Shown here in pieces: positions 21,380 to 31,027 of a DNA stretch of 64,000 nucleotides. This DNA comes from Hasllibacter halocynthiae (GTDB taxonomy: Bacteria; Pseudomonadota; Alphaproteobacteria; Rhodobacterales; Rhodobacteraceae), in the NCBI RefSeq assembly GCF_003003095.1, contig NZ_PVTT01000001.1, positions 682,001 to 746,000 on the forward strand, written 5' to 3'. The notes under the pieces were generated by a model. It did not search any database. It saw only the letters and a list, made by a program, of their open reading frames with translations, and was not told the origin of the DNA. How positions within the stretch are numbered: position 1 is the stretch's first letter; every line of letters starts with the position of its first letter. Position numbers and translations under genes: made by a program.

Positions 21380-24154
21380 TTAGCTGGCATTCCCGGATGG
21401 CGCCACGGCCTCCGCGTCGGTCGCGACGTCCTCGCCCTGGTCGGCGATGAGGGCGACGGCGACGACCTCCTCGCCCGCGCGGGTCTGGAAGATGCGTACC
21501 CCGCCCGCGCTGCGCGAGCGGAAGGAGACCCCCTCGATCGGGGTGCGGATCGACTGGCCCGTGCTGGTCGCCAGCATGATCTGGTCGTCCCGCTCGACCG
21601 GGAAGGAGGCGACGAGGGGCCCGCCCCGCATCGATTTGTCGATTGCCATGACGCCCATGCCGCCCCGGCCCCGCACCGGATAGTCGTGCGAAGACGACAG
21701 CTTGCCCGAGCCTCCGGAGGTGATCGTGAGGATCAGCTCCTCCTCCGCCGACATCTCTGCGTAGCGCTCGGTCGAGAGGGCGGCCTCCTCGGCGGTGTCC
21801 TCCTCCTCGACCTCGGCGGACGCCTCCTCCTCGGTGACGCCCTCCATGGCGCGGCGGCGCTTGAGGAAGGCGACACGCTCGCCCGGGGTGGCCTCGAAGT
21901 GGCGGATGACGGACATCGACACGACCTCGTCCCCCGGGGCGAGGCGGATGCCCCGCACGCCGGTCGAGTCGCGCGACGCGAAGACGCGGACGGCCGTGGA
22001 GGGGAATCGGATCGCCCGGCCCATGCGGGTGACGAGCATCACGTCGTCGTCCTGCGACGCGATGCGGGCGTTCACCAGGGTCACGCCATCGGGCAGCTTC
22101 ATCGCGATCTTGCCGTTGCGCATGACGTTCGTGAAGTCCGAGAGCCTGTTGCGCCGAACGTCTCCGGCGGAGGTGGCGAAGACGATCTGGAGATCGCCCC
22201 AGTCGTCCTCGTCCCGGTCGATGGGCAGGATGGCCGCGACCCCCGTTCCGGGGTCCATGCCCTGGATGATGTTGTTGAGGGGCCGCCCCTTCGCGGTGCG
22301 GCTGCCCAGTGGAAGCTGCCAGGTCTTCAGCTTGTAGACGATCCCGCCAGTGGTGAAGATCAGCAGGGGCGTGTGCGTGTTGGCCACGAAGAGGCGCGTG
22401 ACGATGTCGTCGTCCTTGGTCGACATCGAGCCGAGGCCCTTGCCGCCCCTCCGCTGGGCGCGGAACTCGGACAGGGCGGTGCGCTTGGCGTAGCCGGTCG
22501 ACGTGATGGTGACGGCCATGTCCTCGCGCTCGATCAGGTCCTCGTCCTCCATGTCGCCGGACCATTCGACGATCTCCGTGCGGCGCGGCACGGCGAAGGC
22601 GTCGCGCACGGCGCGCATCTCGGAGGCGACGATCTCCATGATGCGGGCGCGGGAGGCGAGGATGGCGAGGTAGTCGGCGATCCGCTCGGCGAGCTGCTCA
22701 AGCTCGTCCGTGACCTCGCTGACGCCGAGCTGGGTGAGCCGCTGGAGGCGCAGCTCGAGGATGGCGCGGGCCTGCGTCTCGGAGAGGTTGTAGGTGCCGT
22801 CCTCGTTCACAGGATGGAGGGGGTCGTCAATGAGCCGCAGGAACGGCAGGATCTCCTCGGCCGGCCAATCCCTCGTCATCAGCCTCTCGCGCGCCTCGGC
22901 CGCGTCGGCGGAGGAGCGGATGGTCTGCACCACCTCGTCGACGTTCGAGACGGCGACGGCGAGGCCGCACAGGATGTGCGACCGCTCGCGCGCGCGGCGC
23001 AGCTCGTAGGCGGTGCGGCGGGCGATCACCTCCTCGCGGAAGGCGAGGAAGGCGGTCAGGAAGTCGCGCAGGGCCAGCGTCCTGGGCCGCCCGCCGTCGA
23101 GGGCGAGCATGTTGCACGCGAAGGAGATCTGCATCGGCGTGAACCGGAAGAGCTGGTTCAGCACCACCTCGGGCGTGGCGTCGCGCTTCAGCTCGACGAC
23201 GACGCGCACGCCGACCCGGTCGGATTCGTCCGCGACGCCGGAGATGCCCTCGATCCGCTTGTCGCGCGCGGCCTCGGCGATGCGCTCGACCATGCCGGCC
23301 TTGTTCACCTGATAGGGAATCTCGTCCACGACGATGGCGAAGCGGTCCTTGCGGATCTCCTCCACATGAGTCCTGGCGCGGACGATCACGCTGCCGCGCC
23401 CTTCGGTATAGGCCTTGCGGACGCCGGACTGGCCCAGGATCAGCCCGCCGGTGGGGAAGTCGGGGGCACGGACGTGCTCCATCAGCTGGAGGTCGTCGAG
23501 GTCGGGGTCGTCGATCAGCGCGAGAGTGGCGTCCACCACCTCGCCGAGGTTGTGCGGCGGGATGCGGGTGGCCATGCCGACCGCGATCCCCTCCGACCCG
23601 TTGACGAGGAGGTTCGGATAGCGGGCGGGAAGGACGACGGGCTCGCGCTCCTTGCCGTCGTAGTTGTCCTGGAAATCGACCGTGTCCTTGTCGATGTCGT
23701 CGAGCAAGGCCCTGGCGGACTTCGCCAATCTCGATTCGGTGTAGCGCATCGCGGCCGGGCTGTCCCCGTCCATCGAGCCGAAGTTGCCCTGCCCGTCGAT
23801 CAGCGGCAGCGACATGGAGAAGTCCTGCGCCATCCGCACGAGGGCGTCGTAGATCGCCGAGTCGCCGTGCGGATGGTAAGAGCCCATGACGTCGCCGACG
23901 GGCTTCGCGCTCTTGCGGTATTGCTTGTCGTGGACGTAGCCCCGCTCGTCCATGGCGTAGAGGATGCGGCGGTGGACGGGCTTGAGGCCGTCGCGCAGGT
24001 CCGGGATCGCGCGGCTGACGATGACCGACATGGCGTAGTCGAGGAAGCTCGACGTCATCTCGCTCGAGATGTCGATGGTGGGGCCGGCGTGCTCCATCAC
24101 CGGGTGGACCGGGGATCCTCCTTCGTCTTCAGGGATTTCCGGAACGTCGCTCAT
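21380..24154 (-). CDS. gyrA: DNA gyrase subunit A
   Basis: A 924-aa subunit that breaks and rejoins DNA. The catalytic tyrosine is Tyr138 in [10 protein letters not shown]. The quinolone-resistance region reads [17 protein letters not shown], with Ser99 and Asp103 at the positions of E. coli Ser83 and Asp87, so the sensitive-type residues are present. The C-terminal pinwheel domain begins after the GyrA box QRRGGKG (567-573). An acidic stretch rich in Glu ([19 protein letters not shown]) is inserted between blades, and this accounts for part of the extra length over the 875-aa E. coli protein. The start [13 protein letters not shown] at 24154 was preferred to an ATG 26 codons upstream. Confidence 0.97.
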   Translation of the reverse strand: MSDVPEIPEDEGGSPVHPVMEHAGPTIDISSEMTSSFLDYAMSVIVSRAIPDLRDGLKPVHRRILYAMDERGYVHDKQYRKSAKPVGDVMGSYHPHGDSAIYDALVRMAQDFSMSLPLIDGQGNFGSMDGDSPAAMRYTESRLAKSARALLDDIDKDTVDFQDNYDGKEREPVVLPARYPNLLVNGSEGIAVGMATRIPPHNLGEVVDATLALIDDPDLDDLQLMEHVRAPDFPTGGLILGQSGVRKAYTEGRGSVIVRARTHVEEIRKDRFAIVVDEIPYQVNKAGMVERIAEAARDKRIEGISGVADESDRVGVRVVVELKRDATPEVVLNQLFRFTPMQISFACNMLALDGGRPRTLALRDFLTAFLAFREEVIARRTAYELRRARERSHILCGLAVAVSNVDEVVQTIRSSADAAEARERLMTRDWPAEEILPFLRLIDDPLHPVNEDGTYNLSETQARAILELRLQRLTQLGVSEVTDELEQLAERIADYLAILASRARIMEIVASEMRAVRDAFAVPRRTEIVEWSGDMEDEDLIEREDMAVTITSTGYAKRTALSEFRAQRRGGKGLGSMSTKDDDIVTRLFVANTHTPLLIFTTGGIVYKLKTWQLPLGSRTAKGRPLNNIIQGMDPGTGVAAILPIDRDEDDWGDLQIVFATSAGDVRRNRLSDFTNVMRNGKIAMKLPDGVTLVNARIASQDDDVMLVTRMGRAIRFPSTAVRVFASRDSTGVRGIRLAPGDEVVSMSVIRHFEATPGERVAFLKRRRAMEGVTEEEASAEVEEEDTAEEAALSTERYAEMSAEEELILTITSGGSGKLSSSHDYPVRGRGGMGVMAIDKSMRGGPLVASFPVERDDQIMLATSTGQSIRTPIEGVSFRSRSAGGVRIFQTRAGEEVVAVALIADQGEDVATDAEAVAPSGNAS

Positions 24155-24464
24155 GTAGATTCCCCGAGTCGTCGGACACCATATCTTGTGGGACGAAGAT
24201 AGGCTTTCCGGCCGCTGGTCACAAGCGCGCAAGGCCTCCGGCGACGTTAACCGGGCCGAAAGGTCCGCGCGCTAGGATGGGGCCATGCTAGGTGCGAATC
24301 GATCCTTCAGGCGACGAGGCGGCCCCATCGCGGCGGCGGCCATCCCGGCCCGGTGCAGGGCGTGCACGGGCGAGGTGCGTCCGGCGGTTCGGGAAGGGGA
24401 TGGCATCGGCGCCGTCTTCCGGGCCCTCTGGCCGGGGATCGCGGCGCGCCTGCGCGGCGCGGGG
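24155..24464. other. 310-bp intergenic region between gyrA and dsbB
   Basis: No convincing gene is visible. The part next to gyrA (24155-24270) is less GC-rich and contains a TTAAC motif near 24246; it probably holds the gyrA promoter, though I see no clear -35/-10 pair. The rest is very GC-rich, with short random reading frames only. Confidence 0.5.
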
Positions 24465-24971
24465 TCAGGCCGTGGCGTGAACGCCGCGGCCGGCACGAAG
24501 GGCCGCCAGCAGCCAGAGCGCGGCGAGCCCCGCGGAGAGGATCGCGTTCCACGAGGCCATGGAGAGGCCGAGGAACCACCATTCGACGACGTCGCACATG
24601 GCGACGCCCGGCCCCTCGAGCGAGAGGAGGTCCGCGCCGCCGAGGCCCGCGAGGCCGCCCGTGCCGGTGCAGGAGGCGGGACCCGCCCACCAGCCGCGCT
24701 CGACCCCGGCGTGGAAGACGCCAATCCCGGCCGTCGTCGCGGCGGCGAGCGCGCCGAGCGCGGCGAGGAGGCGCAGCGCCATGGGCGGCGCGCCGGGCCG
24801 CAGGGCCCAGACCAGGACGCCGAGGGCGATCGCCGCCATGTGGGGCCAGCGCTGCCAATGGCACATGCGGCAGGGCGCGAAGCCCATCGCCTGGAACAGG
24901 TAGGCCCCCGCGAGGAGCGCGGCCGATCCTGCGGCGGCGAGTATCGCGAGGCGTCTGGCGTCGAGCTGCAT
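24465..24971 (-). CDS. dsbB: Disulfide bond formation protein B
   Basis: A 168-aa inner-membrane protein that reoxidises DsbA and passes electrons to quinone. The first periplasmic pair is Cys34 and Cys37 in APCRMCHWQRWPH, and the second is Cys101 and Cys126 in PASCTG and AMCDVV. Four hydrophobic segments are visible (about 8-28, 45-57, 66-86, 143-160), and the Arg-Trp-Pro-His after the CXXC is typical. A 158-bp gap separates it from the DedA-like gene upstream on the same strand. Confidence 0.93.
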   Translation of the reverse strand: MQLDARRLAILAAAGSAALLAGAYLFQAMGFAPCRMCHWQRWPHMAAIALGVLVWALRPGAPPMALRLLAALGALAAATTAGIGVFHAGVERGWWAGPASCTGTGGLAGLGGADLLSLEGPGVAMCDVVEWWFLGLSMASWNAILSAGLAALWLLAALRAGRGVHATA

Positions 24972-25129
24972 GATCCAAGGCCGTCCGGTCGGGTCGATGC
25001 CGCGAAGACCATCCCGCGCGCGCGCCCGCAAGGGGCGCGCCCGCACCTCGGCGTGAACGCGTCGTCCGTTCCGGTTCGGCGTCCGGGTCGCCTTCCCGCC
25101 CGGTGGCAAGGGCCTCCGTGCAGCGCGGC

Positions 25130-25744
25130 TCAGACGAGGCGCAGCGCCGCGAAGCCGCCCGCGAGGAGGACGCAGAAGAGGACGGACATCAGCCCGAGCC
25201 GCCGCTCGACGAAGTCGCGGACCGGCGCCCCGAACTTCCAGAGAAGGGCGGCGATGACGAAGAAACGCAATCCGCGGGCGACGACGGAGGTGACGAGGAA
25301 CGTCCCGAGGGGCATCCCCGTCCAGCCGGACATGATGGTGATGACCTTGTAGGGGAACGGCGTGAGGCCGGCGATCAGCACCGCCCAGAAGCCTTGGTCG
25401 TTGAAGCGGGCGCCGAACGCATCCATCGCGTCGGCCTTGCCGAGCGCGGCCAGGATGGGCTGGCCGAGCGCCTCGTAGAAGAAGAGGCCGATGCCGTAGC
25501 CCGCGAGGCCGCCCGTGACGGAGGCGAGGGTGCAGACCCCCGCGATCAGGAAGGCCCGGCGCGGCGCGGCGAGGATCATGGGGATCATCAGGAGGTCCGG
25601 CGGGATCGGGAAGACCGAGGATTCGACGAAGGAGACCGCCGCCAGCACCCAGAGGGCGTGAGGGCCCGCGCCGTGGCGCATGGTCCAGTCGTAGAGCCGG
25701 CGGATCGGGCCGGGGCGCGCGGGGGCGTCCGTGGGGGCGGTCAT
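25130..25744 (-). CDS. YqaA/DedA-family membrane protein
   Basis: A 204-aa protein of the SNARE-associated (VTT/DedA) family. The conserved parts are AAVSFVESSVFPIPPDLLMIP, with the family's ESSxFPIPPD motif, and LIAGLTPFPYKVITIMSG, with the re-entrant-loop PFPYK motif. Related DedA proteins move undecaprenyl phosphate or other phospholipids across the inner membrane; which substrate this branch uses is not known. The ATG at 25744 begins a basic cytoplasmic segment (PIRRLYDWTMRHG). It is divergent from the YpfJ-like peptidase gene. Confidence 0.88.
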   Translation of the reverse strand: MTAPTDAPARPGPIRRLYDWTMRHGAGPHALWVLAAVSFVESSVFPIPPDLLMIPMILAAPRRAFLIAGVCTLASVTGGLAGYGIGLFFYEALGQPILAALGKADAMDAFGARFNDQGFWAVLIAGLTPFPYKVITIMSGWTGMPLGTFLVTSVVARGLRFFVIAALLWKFGAPVRDFVERRLGLMSVLFCVLLAGGFAALRLV

Positions 25745-25833
25745 CGCGTGCTCCTCGGCGGGGGCTGCCGGAACTGCTGCACCACCGGAGAGCGTTGCGG
25801 TCAAGGCGGGGAGGACCCGCGAGGAGGATGGCG

Positions 25834-26697
25834 ATGCGCTGGCGCGGCGGACGGATGTCCCGGAACGTGATCGATGCGCGGCGGAGCGGCGGCGGCGGCC
25901 GGCGCCTCGCCGTGGGCGGGGGCGGGAGCCTCGCGCTCGTGCTGCTCGTGGTGGGGGGATTGTTCCTGGGGGTTGACCTGACGCCGCTGCTGGGCGGCCA
26001 GGGGGGCACGGTCGCGCCCGCGCCGCAGGCCCGGGGCATCACCGCCGCAGACGAGGAACGCGCCCGCTTCGCCGCGACGGTCCTCGCCTTTACCGAGGAC
26101 GTCTGGCGCGACGTCTATCCGGCGCAGACCGGCCGGCCCTATCGCGACCCCGAGCTGGTGATGTTCACCGGCGCGGTGGGCTCGGCCTGCGGAGGGGCTT
26201 CGGCGGCGACGGGGCCGTTCTACTGCCCCGCGGACGGGCGGGCCTATCTCGACACGGACTTCTTCGTCGCGCTCGAGCGGCGGTTCGGCGCGCCAGGCGA
26301 CTTCGCGGCGGCCTACGTGATCGCGCACGAGATCGCGCACCACGTCCAGAACCTGGAGGGCATCCTGGGCGAGGTGCAGCAGCTGCAGGCCCGGTCGGGC
26401 CCGGCGGAGGCGAACGCGCTGCAGGTCCGGGTGGAGCTGCAGGCCGACTGCCTGGCGGGCGTCTGGGCGCATCATGCCGAGCGGCGGCAGCGGATCCTCG
26501 ACCCCGGCGACTTCGAGGAGGCGCTGCGCGCCGCGCGTGCGATCGGGGACGACAGGCTGGCCGAGGAGGCGGGGCGGGCGGTGCGGCCGCACACGTTCAC
26601 CCACGGCACCAGCGCCCAGCGCTCGCGCTGGTTCGCAGTCGGCTTCGAGGGCGGCGAGATGGCCGCCTGCGACACGTTCGGCGCGCGCACCCTCTGA
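25834..26697 (+). CDS. YpfJ-type neutral zinc metallopeptidase
   Basis: A 287-aa membrane-anchored protein. It starts MRWRGGRMSRNVIDARR, the family's usual opening. A single hydrophobic segment (about 32-48) follows, then a peptidase-like domain with the zinc motif HEIAHHVQ at 165-172 and a downstream glutamate region ELQADCLAGVWAHH that completes the site. GAGGAGG at 25821-25827 favours the ATG at 25834 over the one at 25828. The physiological substrate of this family is not known. Confidence 0.9.
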   Translation: MRWRGGRMSRNVIDARRSGGGGRRLAVGGGGSLALVLLVVGGLFLGVDLTPLLGGQGGTVAPAPQARGITAADEERARFAATVLAFTEDVWRDVYPAQTGRPYRDPELVMFTGAVGSACGGASAATGPFYCPADGRAYLDTDFFVALERRFGAPGDFAAAYVIAHEIAHHVQNLEGILGEVQQLQARSGPAEANALQVRVELQADCLAGVWAHHAERRQRILDPGDFEEALRAARAIGDDRLAEEAGRAVRPHTFTHGTSAQRSRWFAVGFEGGEMAACDTFGARTL

Positions 26698-26742
26698 GGG
26701 GCCGTTGCGGCATCCGGCCCGGCGGGCTAGGTGACGGGCGCG

Positions 26743-26827
26743 GCCCGTGTGGCGGAATCGGTAGACGCAGCGGATTCAAAATCCGCCGCCGCAAGGCTTG
26801 CCGGTTCGAGTCCGGCCACGGGTACCA
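26743..26827 (+). tRNA. tRNA-Leu (anticodon CAA)
   Basis: An 85-nt gene including encoded CCA. The acceptor stem GCCCGTG (26743-26749) pairs with CACGGGT (26817-26823), then A and CCA. The anticodon stem GCGGA/TCCGC encloses loop TTCAAAA with CAA at positions 34-36, reading UUG leucine codons. A long variable arm (GCCGCAAGGC region) marks a class II tRNA, and the T arm is CCGGTTCGAGTCCGG. Confidence 0.96.
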
Positions 26828-27487
26828 TCATTTCGATCGAATGGCGCGCGAACGCGGTGGGCAGCCCGTCGGTCCCCTCGCGCCCGCCGAACCATTCCCC
26901 GGGGTCCCCGGGGATACGGCCCTGCCGGTACCCGGCGGGGTCGGGGTGCGGGCGGCTCGGCGGCGGTTCGGTCCCGCCCCGCGGTCCCGGAGGGCGTAGG
27001 TCGTGGCGGTACGAACGGCGCTGCCGGATTCTGGCGTGGAAGCGGTCTTTGCCGCGCCGTACGGGGACGGGGCCGGCCGTGGGGGCGAGGCGGTCCGCCG
27101 TCCGTCTCGACCGCGGCGGGGCCTTTCGGATCGAGCTGGGCTCGTCCGGCTCGGACGGATCCACCAAGCGACGCCGGGGCCGTAGCCCGCTGGGGGTCCG
27201 ATTCCTGCGACGGGGCTTGAGGTTCGGGCGGGACGGGCGGCGCTTCGATGGCCGGTCCGGCGGACGGCGAAAGCGGCACGATGGGTGTCCGGGCTTCGGC
27301 GGCGCGGACATGACGGAAACCGGATCGGCGCGGGGGCGGGCGGCGATAGCCCGGGCCGCCGGGGGGGGCGTGCCGGAGAAACTTTGCGCTGGCGAGGCGC
27401 CCGCGCCCGCGAGCCGTCATCGACCGCGCGGGGGGCGGCTGCCGGTCCGCAGCACCGGATGCCCGTGCGGCATTCGCGTGCGGCGGG
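26828..27487. other. 660-bp region without a recognisable gene, 3' of tRNA-Leu
   Basis: I see no coding sequence with a credible start, leader and protein-like composition on either strand. Reading frames here are arginine/proline/glycine-rich translations of GC-rich DNA. Short palindromic G/C runs occur (for example CCCCGGGG repeats near 26898-26915). No integrase, no copy of the tRNA 3' end and no structured RNA that I recognise are present. It may be decayed sequence. Confidence 0.5.
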
Positions 27488-28069
27488 TCAGGGGCGGGGC
27501 GGCCCGGCGGCGCGGAACGCGGCCCAGTCTTCGGGCGTGTCGAGGTCGAGGCGGGCCTGCGGGCCTATGGGGACGAGCCCCGCGCGATGGGCCGCGACCA
27601 CGCCGCGCGCGCCGTCGTCGCCCCGGAGCGCCATGAGGTCCGCGAACGTCTCGCGCGCGAAGAGGATCGGGTGGCCGCCCCGCCCGTCCCCGGTCGCGGC
27701 GCGCCAGATCGGAGCGGGAGAGGCGTCGCGCGCGGTGAGGACGGCGCGCAGGTCGTCGGCGCGCAGCGCGGGAAGGTCGCCCAGCAGGAGGAGGATCGCC
27801 GGCGCGTCCCGCAGCGCCCGGACGGCGGTGGCGATGGTGCGGCCCATGCCCTCGCAGGCGCGGGGCACCTCGATCGCGGCGGCGCCGTCCAGCAGCGCCT
27901 CGCGCGGGTGGGGCAGGGGCGGCAGTGCGACGTGCACGGGCAGGCCCGCGGCGCGCGCGAGGCGGACCTGACGGGTGAGGAGGGGGACGCCCCCCACCCC
28001 CTCGGCGAGCTTGTCGCGCCCCCGCATCCGCGAGGAGGCGCCGGCGGCGAGGATCAGTGCGACGGTCAT
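27488..28069 (-). CDS. MobA/MocA-like nucleotidyltransferase
   Basis: A 193-aa NTP-transferase fold protein. The N-terminal nucleotide loop LILAAGASSRMRGRDKL is characteristic, and ILLLLGDLPALRADDL carries the metal-binding aspartate. The GGHPILF motif also matches the MobA/MocA group, which makes molybdopterin dinucleotide cofactors. Orphan members of this type often serve molybdenum hydroxylases, but no such enzyme is in the window, so cytidylyl versus guanylyl transfer cannot be decided. It follows livM at 42 bp on the same strand and may be cotranscribed. Confidence 0.85.
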   Translation of the reverse strand: MTVALILAAGASSRMRGRDKLAEGVGGVPLLTRQVRLARAAGLPVHVALPPLPHPREALLDGAAAIEVPRACEGMGRTIATAVRALRDAPAILLLLGDLPALRADDLRAVLTARDASPAPIWRAATGDGRGGHPILFARETFADLMALRGDDGARGVVAAHRAGLVPIGPQARLDLDTPEDWAAFRAAGPPRP

Positions 28070-28111
28070 GCCGCCGCCCCTAGCATGGCCGGCTCCGCGC
28101 GCGCGACGGGG

Positions 28112-29461
28112 TCAGCGTTCGGGGATGAGGCCCTTCGGCGCGAAGCGCAGCACCAGCAGCATCACGATCCCCATGGTCAGGAGGCGCATGTGCGCCGCGC
28201 TCTCGATCAGGCGGTCGCGGAGGAAGCCGGGGTCCATGTTCTCGGTCATGGCGGAGACGGCCCAGAGTGCCACGGGCTCGACCTGGACCCAGAGGATCCA
28301 GATGACGAAGCCGCCGAGGACCGCGCCCCAGTTGTTGCCCGACCCGCCCACGATCACCATCACCCAGACGAGGAAGGTGAAGCGCAGCGGCTGGTAGGCG
28401 GTGGGCGTGAGCTGGCCGTCGAGCGTCGTCATCATCGCGCCCGCGACCCCGAGGATGGCGGAGCCCAGGACGAAGATCTGCAGGTGCCGCCTGGTGACGT
28501 TCTTCCCCATCGCCTCGGCCGCGGTCTCGTTGTCGCGGATGGCGCGGACCATGCGCCCCCAGGGCGAGTTCAGGGCGAGCTGCGCGAGGATCAGGAGCAC
28601 GGCGAGGACGGCCGCGAAGAGCCCGGCGTAGAGGACCTTCACCCAGAGGGTCGAGGCGGTCACCGGGTCGAGGCCGAGGCCGGCGGCCCGTTCGACGAAG
28701 CCCGCATCGGCCTGGAGCTGCACCTCGTAGGGGACGGGGCGGGGCAGGCCGACGACGTTCTTCACCCCGCGCGCGAGCCAGTCCTCGTTCTTCAGGACGG
28801 CGATCACGATCTCGGCGATGCCGAGCGTCGCGATGGCGAGGTAGTCCGAGCGCAGGCCCAGCGCCGTCTTGCCGATCAGCCAGGCGGCGGCGGCGGCGAG
28901 GAGGCCGCCGATCGGCCAGGCCAGGATCACCGGCCAGCCGAGGCCGCCGAGATAGCCGGTGCGGGCGGGGTTCACCGCCTCGATCGCGGCGACGGCCGGA
29001 TCGAAGAGCGCCCGGAAGAGGTAGAAGCCCGCGACGAGGATCGCCGCCGTCAGCAGCCCCGAGCGGGTGCGGCGCCAAGCGAGGACGCCGCCCGCGATCA
29101 CGCCCGCCCCGACGGCGAGCGCGAGGAGCATCCGCCAGCCGCCCGCGGCGACCGCGGCCTGCGTGGGGGGCATCCCGACGAGAACGGCCGCGAGGCCGCC
29201 CAGCGCGACGAAGCCCATCACGCCGATGTTGAAGAGGCCCGCGAAGCCCCATTGGAGGTTCACGCCGAGCGACATGATCGCCGAGACGAGGCCGAAGTTC
29301 AGGATGAGGAGGGCCGTGTTCCAGCCCTGCATCACGCCCGACAGCACGATGGCCCCCGCGACGGCCGCGAAGAGGAGGGCCCCGCGCAGCCCGAGGGCGG
29401 CGGGCCTGGGCCGGACGGAGGGCAGCGCGGCGGCGCCCTCGGGGATCTCGGCGAAGCTCAC
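28112..29461 (-). CDS. livM: Branched-chain amino acid type ABC transporter permease LivM
   Basis: A 449-aa inner-membrane permease. Its hydrophobic helices include the conserved LNFGLVSAIMSLGVNLQWGFAG and GLRSDYLAIATLGIAEI blocks, and the coupling region SPWGRMVRAIRDNETAAEAMG that meets the ATPases. It is longer than a minimal LivM (about 420) because of extra helices around 100-170. The GTG start at 29461 overlaps the livH stop by 4 bases. The family transports branched-chain amino acids or, in some members, amides or urea; the substrate is not proven here. Confidence 0.92.
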   Translation of the reverse strand: MSFAEIPEGAAALPSVRPRPAALGLRGALLFAAVAGAIVLSGVMQGWNTALLILNFGLVSAIMSLGVNLQWGFAGLFNIGVMGFVALGGLAAVLVGMPPTQAAVAAGGWRMLLALAVGAGVIAGGVLAWRRTRSGLLTAAILVAGFYLFRALFDPAVAAIEAVNPARTGYLGGLGWPVILAWPIGGLLAAAAAWLIGKTALGLRSDYLAIATLGIAEIVIAVLKNEDWLARGVKNVVGLPRPVPYEVQLQADAGFVERAAGLGLDPVTASTLWVKVLYAGLFAAVLAVLLILAQLALNSPWGRMVRAIRDNETAAEAMGKNVTRRHLQIFVLGSAILGVAGAMMTTLDGQLTPTAYQPLRFTFLVWVMVIVGGSGNNWGAVLGGFVIWILWVQVEPVALWAVSAMTENMDPGFLRDRLIESAAHMRLLTMGIVMLLVLRFAPKGLIPER

Positions 29462-30468
29462 GAGGACTGCCCCTTGAAGAGGCCCGTTGGCCTGAAGAGG
29501 AGGATCACGATCAGGATCACGAAGGAGACGGCGAACTTGTAGTCCGTGGAGAGGAGCTGGAGGAGGCCCGACACCTCGGCCTCGCCCGGCAGGAGGTAGT
29601 TGACGACCTTCTTCCAGGGATAGGTGATCGCCACCTCGGAGAAGGCGATGACGAAGCCGCCCACCACCGCGCCCAGGGGATTGCCCAGGCCACCGACGAT
29701 GGCGGCCGCGAAGATCGGCAGGAGGAGCTGGAAGTAGGTGAAAGGCTTGAACGACTTGTCGAGGCCGTAGAGCACGCCCGCGACGGTCGCGAGGGCCGCG
29801 ACGATCAGCCAGGTGATGCGGACGACCCGCTCGGGGTCGATGCCCGAGAGGAGGGCGAGATCCTCGTTGTCGGAATAGGCGCGCATCGACTTGCCCGTGC
29901 GAGTGCGGTTGAGGAACCAGAAGAGCAGGGCGACCGCGATCCCGGCCACGACGATGGTGACGACCTGCGCGGTGCGGATGGCCAGCCCCTCGTCGAGGCC
30001 GGTGGCGTCGCGGAAGTCGCGGGCGCGGATCAGGAAGCGCGCGCCGTCGTCGAAGCGGATGTCGTCCACCCCGATGATCAGCCGGACGAGGCCGTTCAGC
30101 ACGAACATCACCCCCATGGAGACGATGACGAGGACGATGGGCGCCACCCGCTTGCGGCGGTAGAACCGATAGACGCCCCGGTCCGTCGCCAGCAGCAGCA
30201 GCGCCGCCGCCGCGATCCCCGCGGGCAGCGCCAGGATCGCCGTGGGCACCGGCCCGAGCGAGACGCCCAGGGTCTGCAGGCCCCAGGTGGCCAGGATCGT
30301 CGCCATCGCGCCGAAGGCCATGGTGTCGCCATGGGCGAAGTTCGAGAAGCGCAGGATGCCGAAGACCAGCGTCACCCCCAGCGCGCCGAGCGCGAGTTGC
30401 GCGCCGTAGGCGAGGGCCGGCACGATCACGAAGTTGGCCGTCACGACCAGCGCGTTGAGAATTTCCAT
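29458..30468 (-). CDS. livH: Branched-chain amino acid type ABC transporter permease LivH
   Basis: A 336-aa permease with about eight hydrophobic segments. Conserved blocks: GALGVTLVFGILRFSNFAHGD near the N-terminus, TGKSMRAYSDNEDLALLSGI (the ATPase-coupling loop), and GGLGNPLGAVVGGFVIAFSE. It forms the membrane channel together with LivM. The start ATG at 30468 begins EILNALVVTANFV. Two small secreted-protein genes lie between it and livF on the same strand, an unusual arrangement for this operon. Confidence 0.94.
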   Translation of the reverse strand: MEILNALVVTANFVIVPALAYGAQLALGALGVTLVFGILRFSNFAHGDTMAFGAMATILATWGLQTLGVSLGPVPTAILALPAGIAAAALLLLATDRGVYRFYRRKRVAPIVLVIVSMGVMFVLNGLVRLIIGVDDIRFDDGARFLIRARDFRDATGLDEGLAIRTAQVVTIVVAGIAVALLFWFLNRTRTGKSMRAYSDNEDLALLSGIDPERVVRITWLIVAALATVAGVLYGLDKSFKPFTYFQLLLPIFAAAIVGGLGNPLGAVVGGFVIAFSEVAITYPWKKVVNYLLPGEAEVSGLLQLLSTDYKFAVSFVILIVILLFRPTGLFKGQSS

Positions 30469-30540
30469 GCCCCGTCCCCAAAGGCCCCGTCGCGCAGATG
30501 CCAGAGAAACGTGGGACGTTCCAGCCCGCCGGGCGCGGGG

Positions 30541-30996
30541 CTAGTGGCCGAAGAGCGGCGGCGCGGGGCGGACGATGCGGAAGCCGGCCGGCTCGCAGAA
30601 GCCGTTCATGTCGGCGCGGGTGGCGATGCCCTGCACGTCCGCGCGCACGATGTAGCGCGCCCGGCCCGAAGGGCGGATCCACAGCTCGCCCGGGCGGTCC
30701 CAGCCGAGCGCACGGTTCCAGCCGTTGAACGTGGTGCCGAACGTCGTGACGCGGCGATCGACCGGATACGTGCGCCCTTCGACGAGGAAGCGGGGCGAGG
30801 GGCCGTTGGCGTCGACCACGACGAGGCGGCCGCGCGCCTCGCCGCAGCGCAGCCCCTGGCCCGCGAGGCAGTCGTTGCCGATGATGCCGTTCGGCCGCGG
30901 GATCGGGCCGGGAAAGTCGCAGGTGATGTCGTAGGCCGCCGCCGGGGCCGCAAGGGCGACGAGGAGGGCGGCGAGGCGGAGCGGTGCGAATCTCAT
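30541..30996 (-). CDS. Small secreted protein of unknown function (Liv cluster, 151 aa)
   Basis: The N-terminus (RFAPLRLAALLVALAAPAAA) is a clear signal peptide, so the mature protein of about 130 residues should be periplasmic or secreted. Four cysteines in the mature part (ITCDF, NDCLAG, LRCGEA, GFCEPA) could form two disulfides. I recognise no domain. The gene is 72 bp upstream of livH and 31 bp downstream of another secreted protein, in the same direction as the transporter, suggesting a role linked to uptake. Confidence 0.7.
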   Translation of the reverse strand: MRFAPLRLAALLVALAAPAAAYDITCDFPGPIPRPNGIIGNDCLAGQGLRCGEARGRLVVVDANGPSPRFLVEGRTYPVDRRVTTFGTTFNGWNRALGWDRPGELWIRPSGRARYIVRADVQGIATRADMNGFCEPAGFRIVRPAPPLFGH

Positions 30997-31027
30997 GCCC
31001 GGAGGGTAGGGCGCGACGGCCGCCGCG

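Noticed and set aside
21323-24202. Open frame of about 960 codons on the plus strand opposite gyrA
   Set aside because: It is exactly antisense to gyrA, which has every gyrase motif. Long antisense frames are expected in very GC-rich coding DNA, and the predicted protein is a low-complexity Asp/Val/Gly/His mixture without domains.
24285-25352. Open frame of about 355 codons on the plus strand opposite dsbB
   Set aside because: Overlaps dsbB, which has its four cysteines, and the end of the DedA-like gene; no conserved features.
26727-26830. Minus-strand peptide resembling GLEPASLAAADFESAAS
   Set aside because: This is the translation of the tRNA-Leu gene in reverse, a well-known annotation artefact, and not a protein.
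27587-29542. Open frame of about 650 codons on the plus strand opposite the MobA-like gene and livM
   Set aside because: Antisense to livM and the nucleotidyltransferase; composition is Arg/Glu/Asp/His-rich noise.
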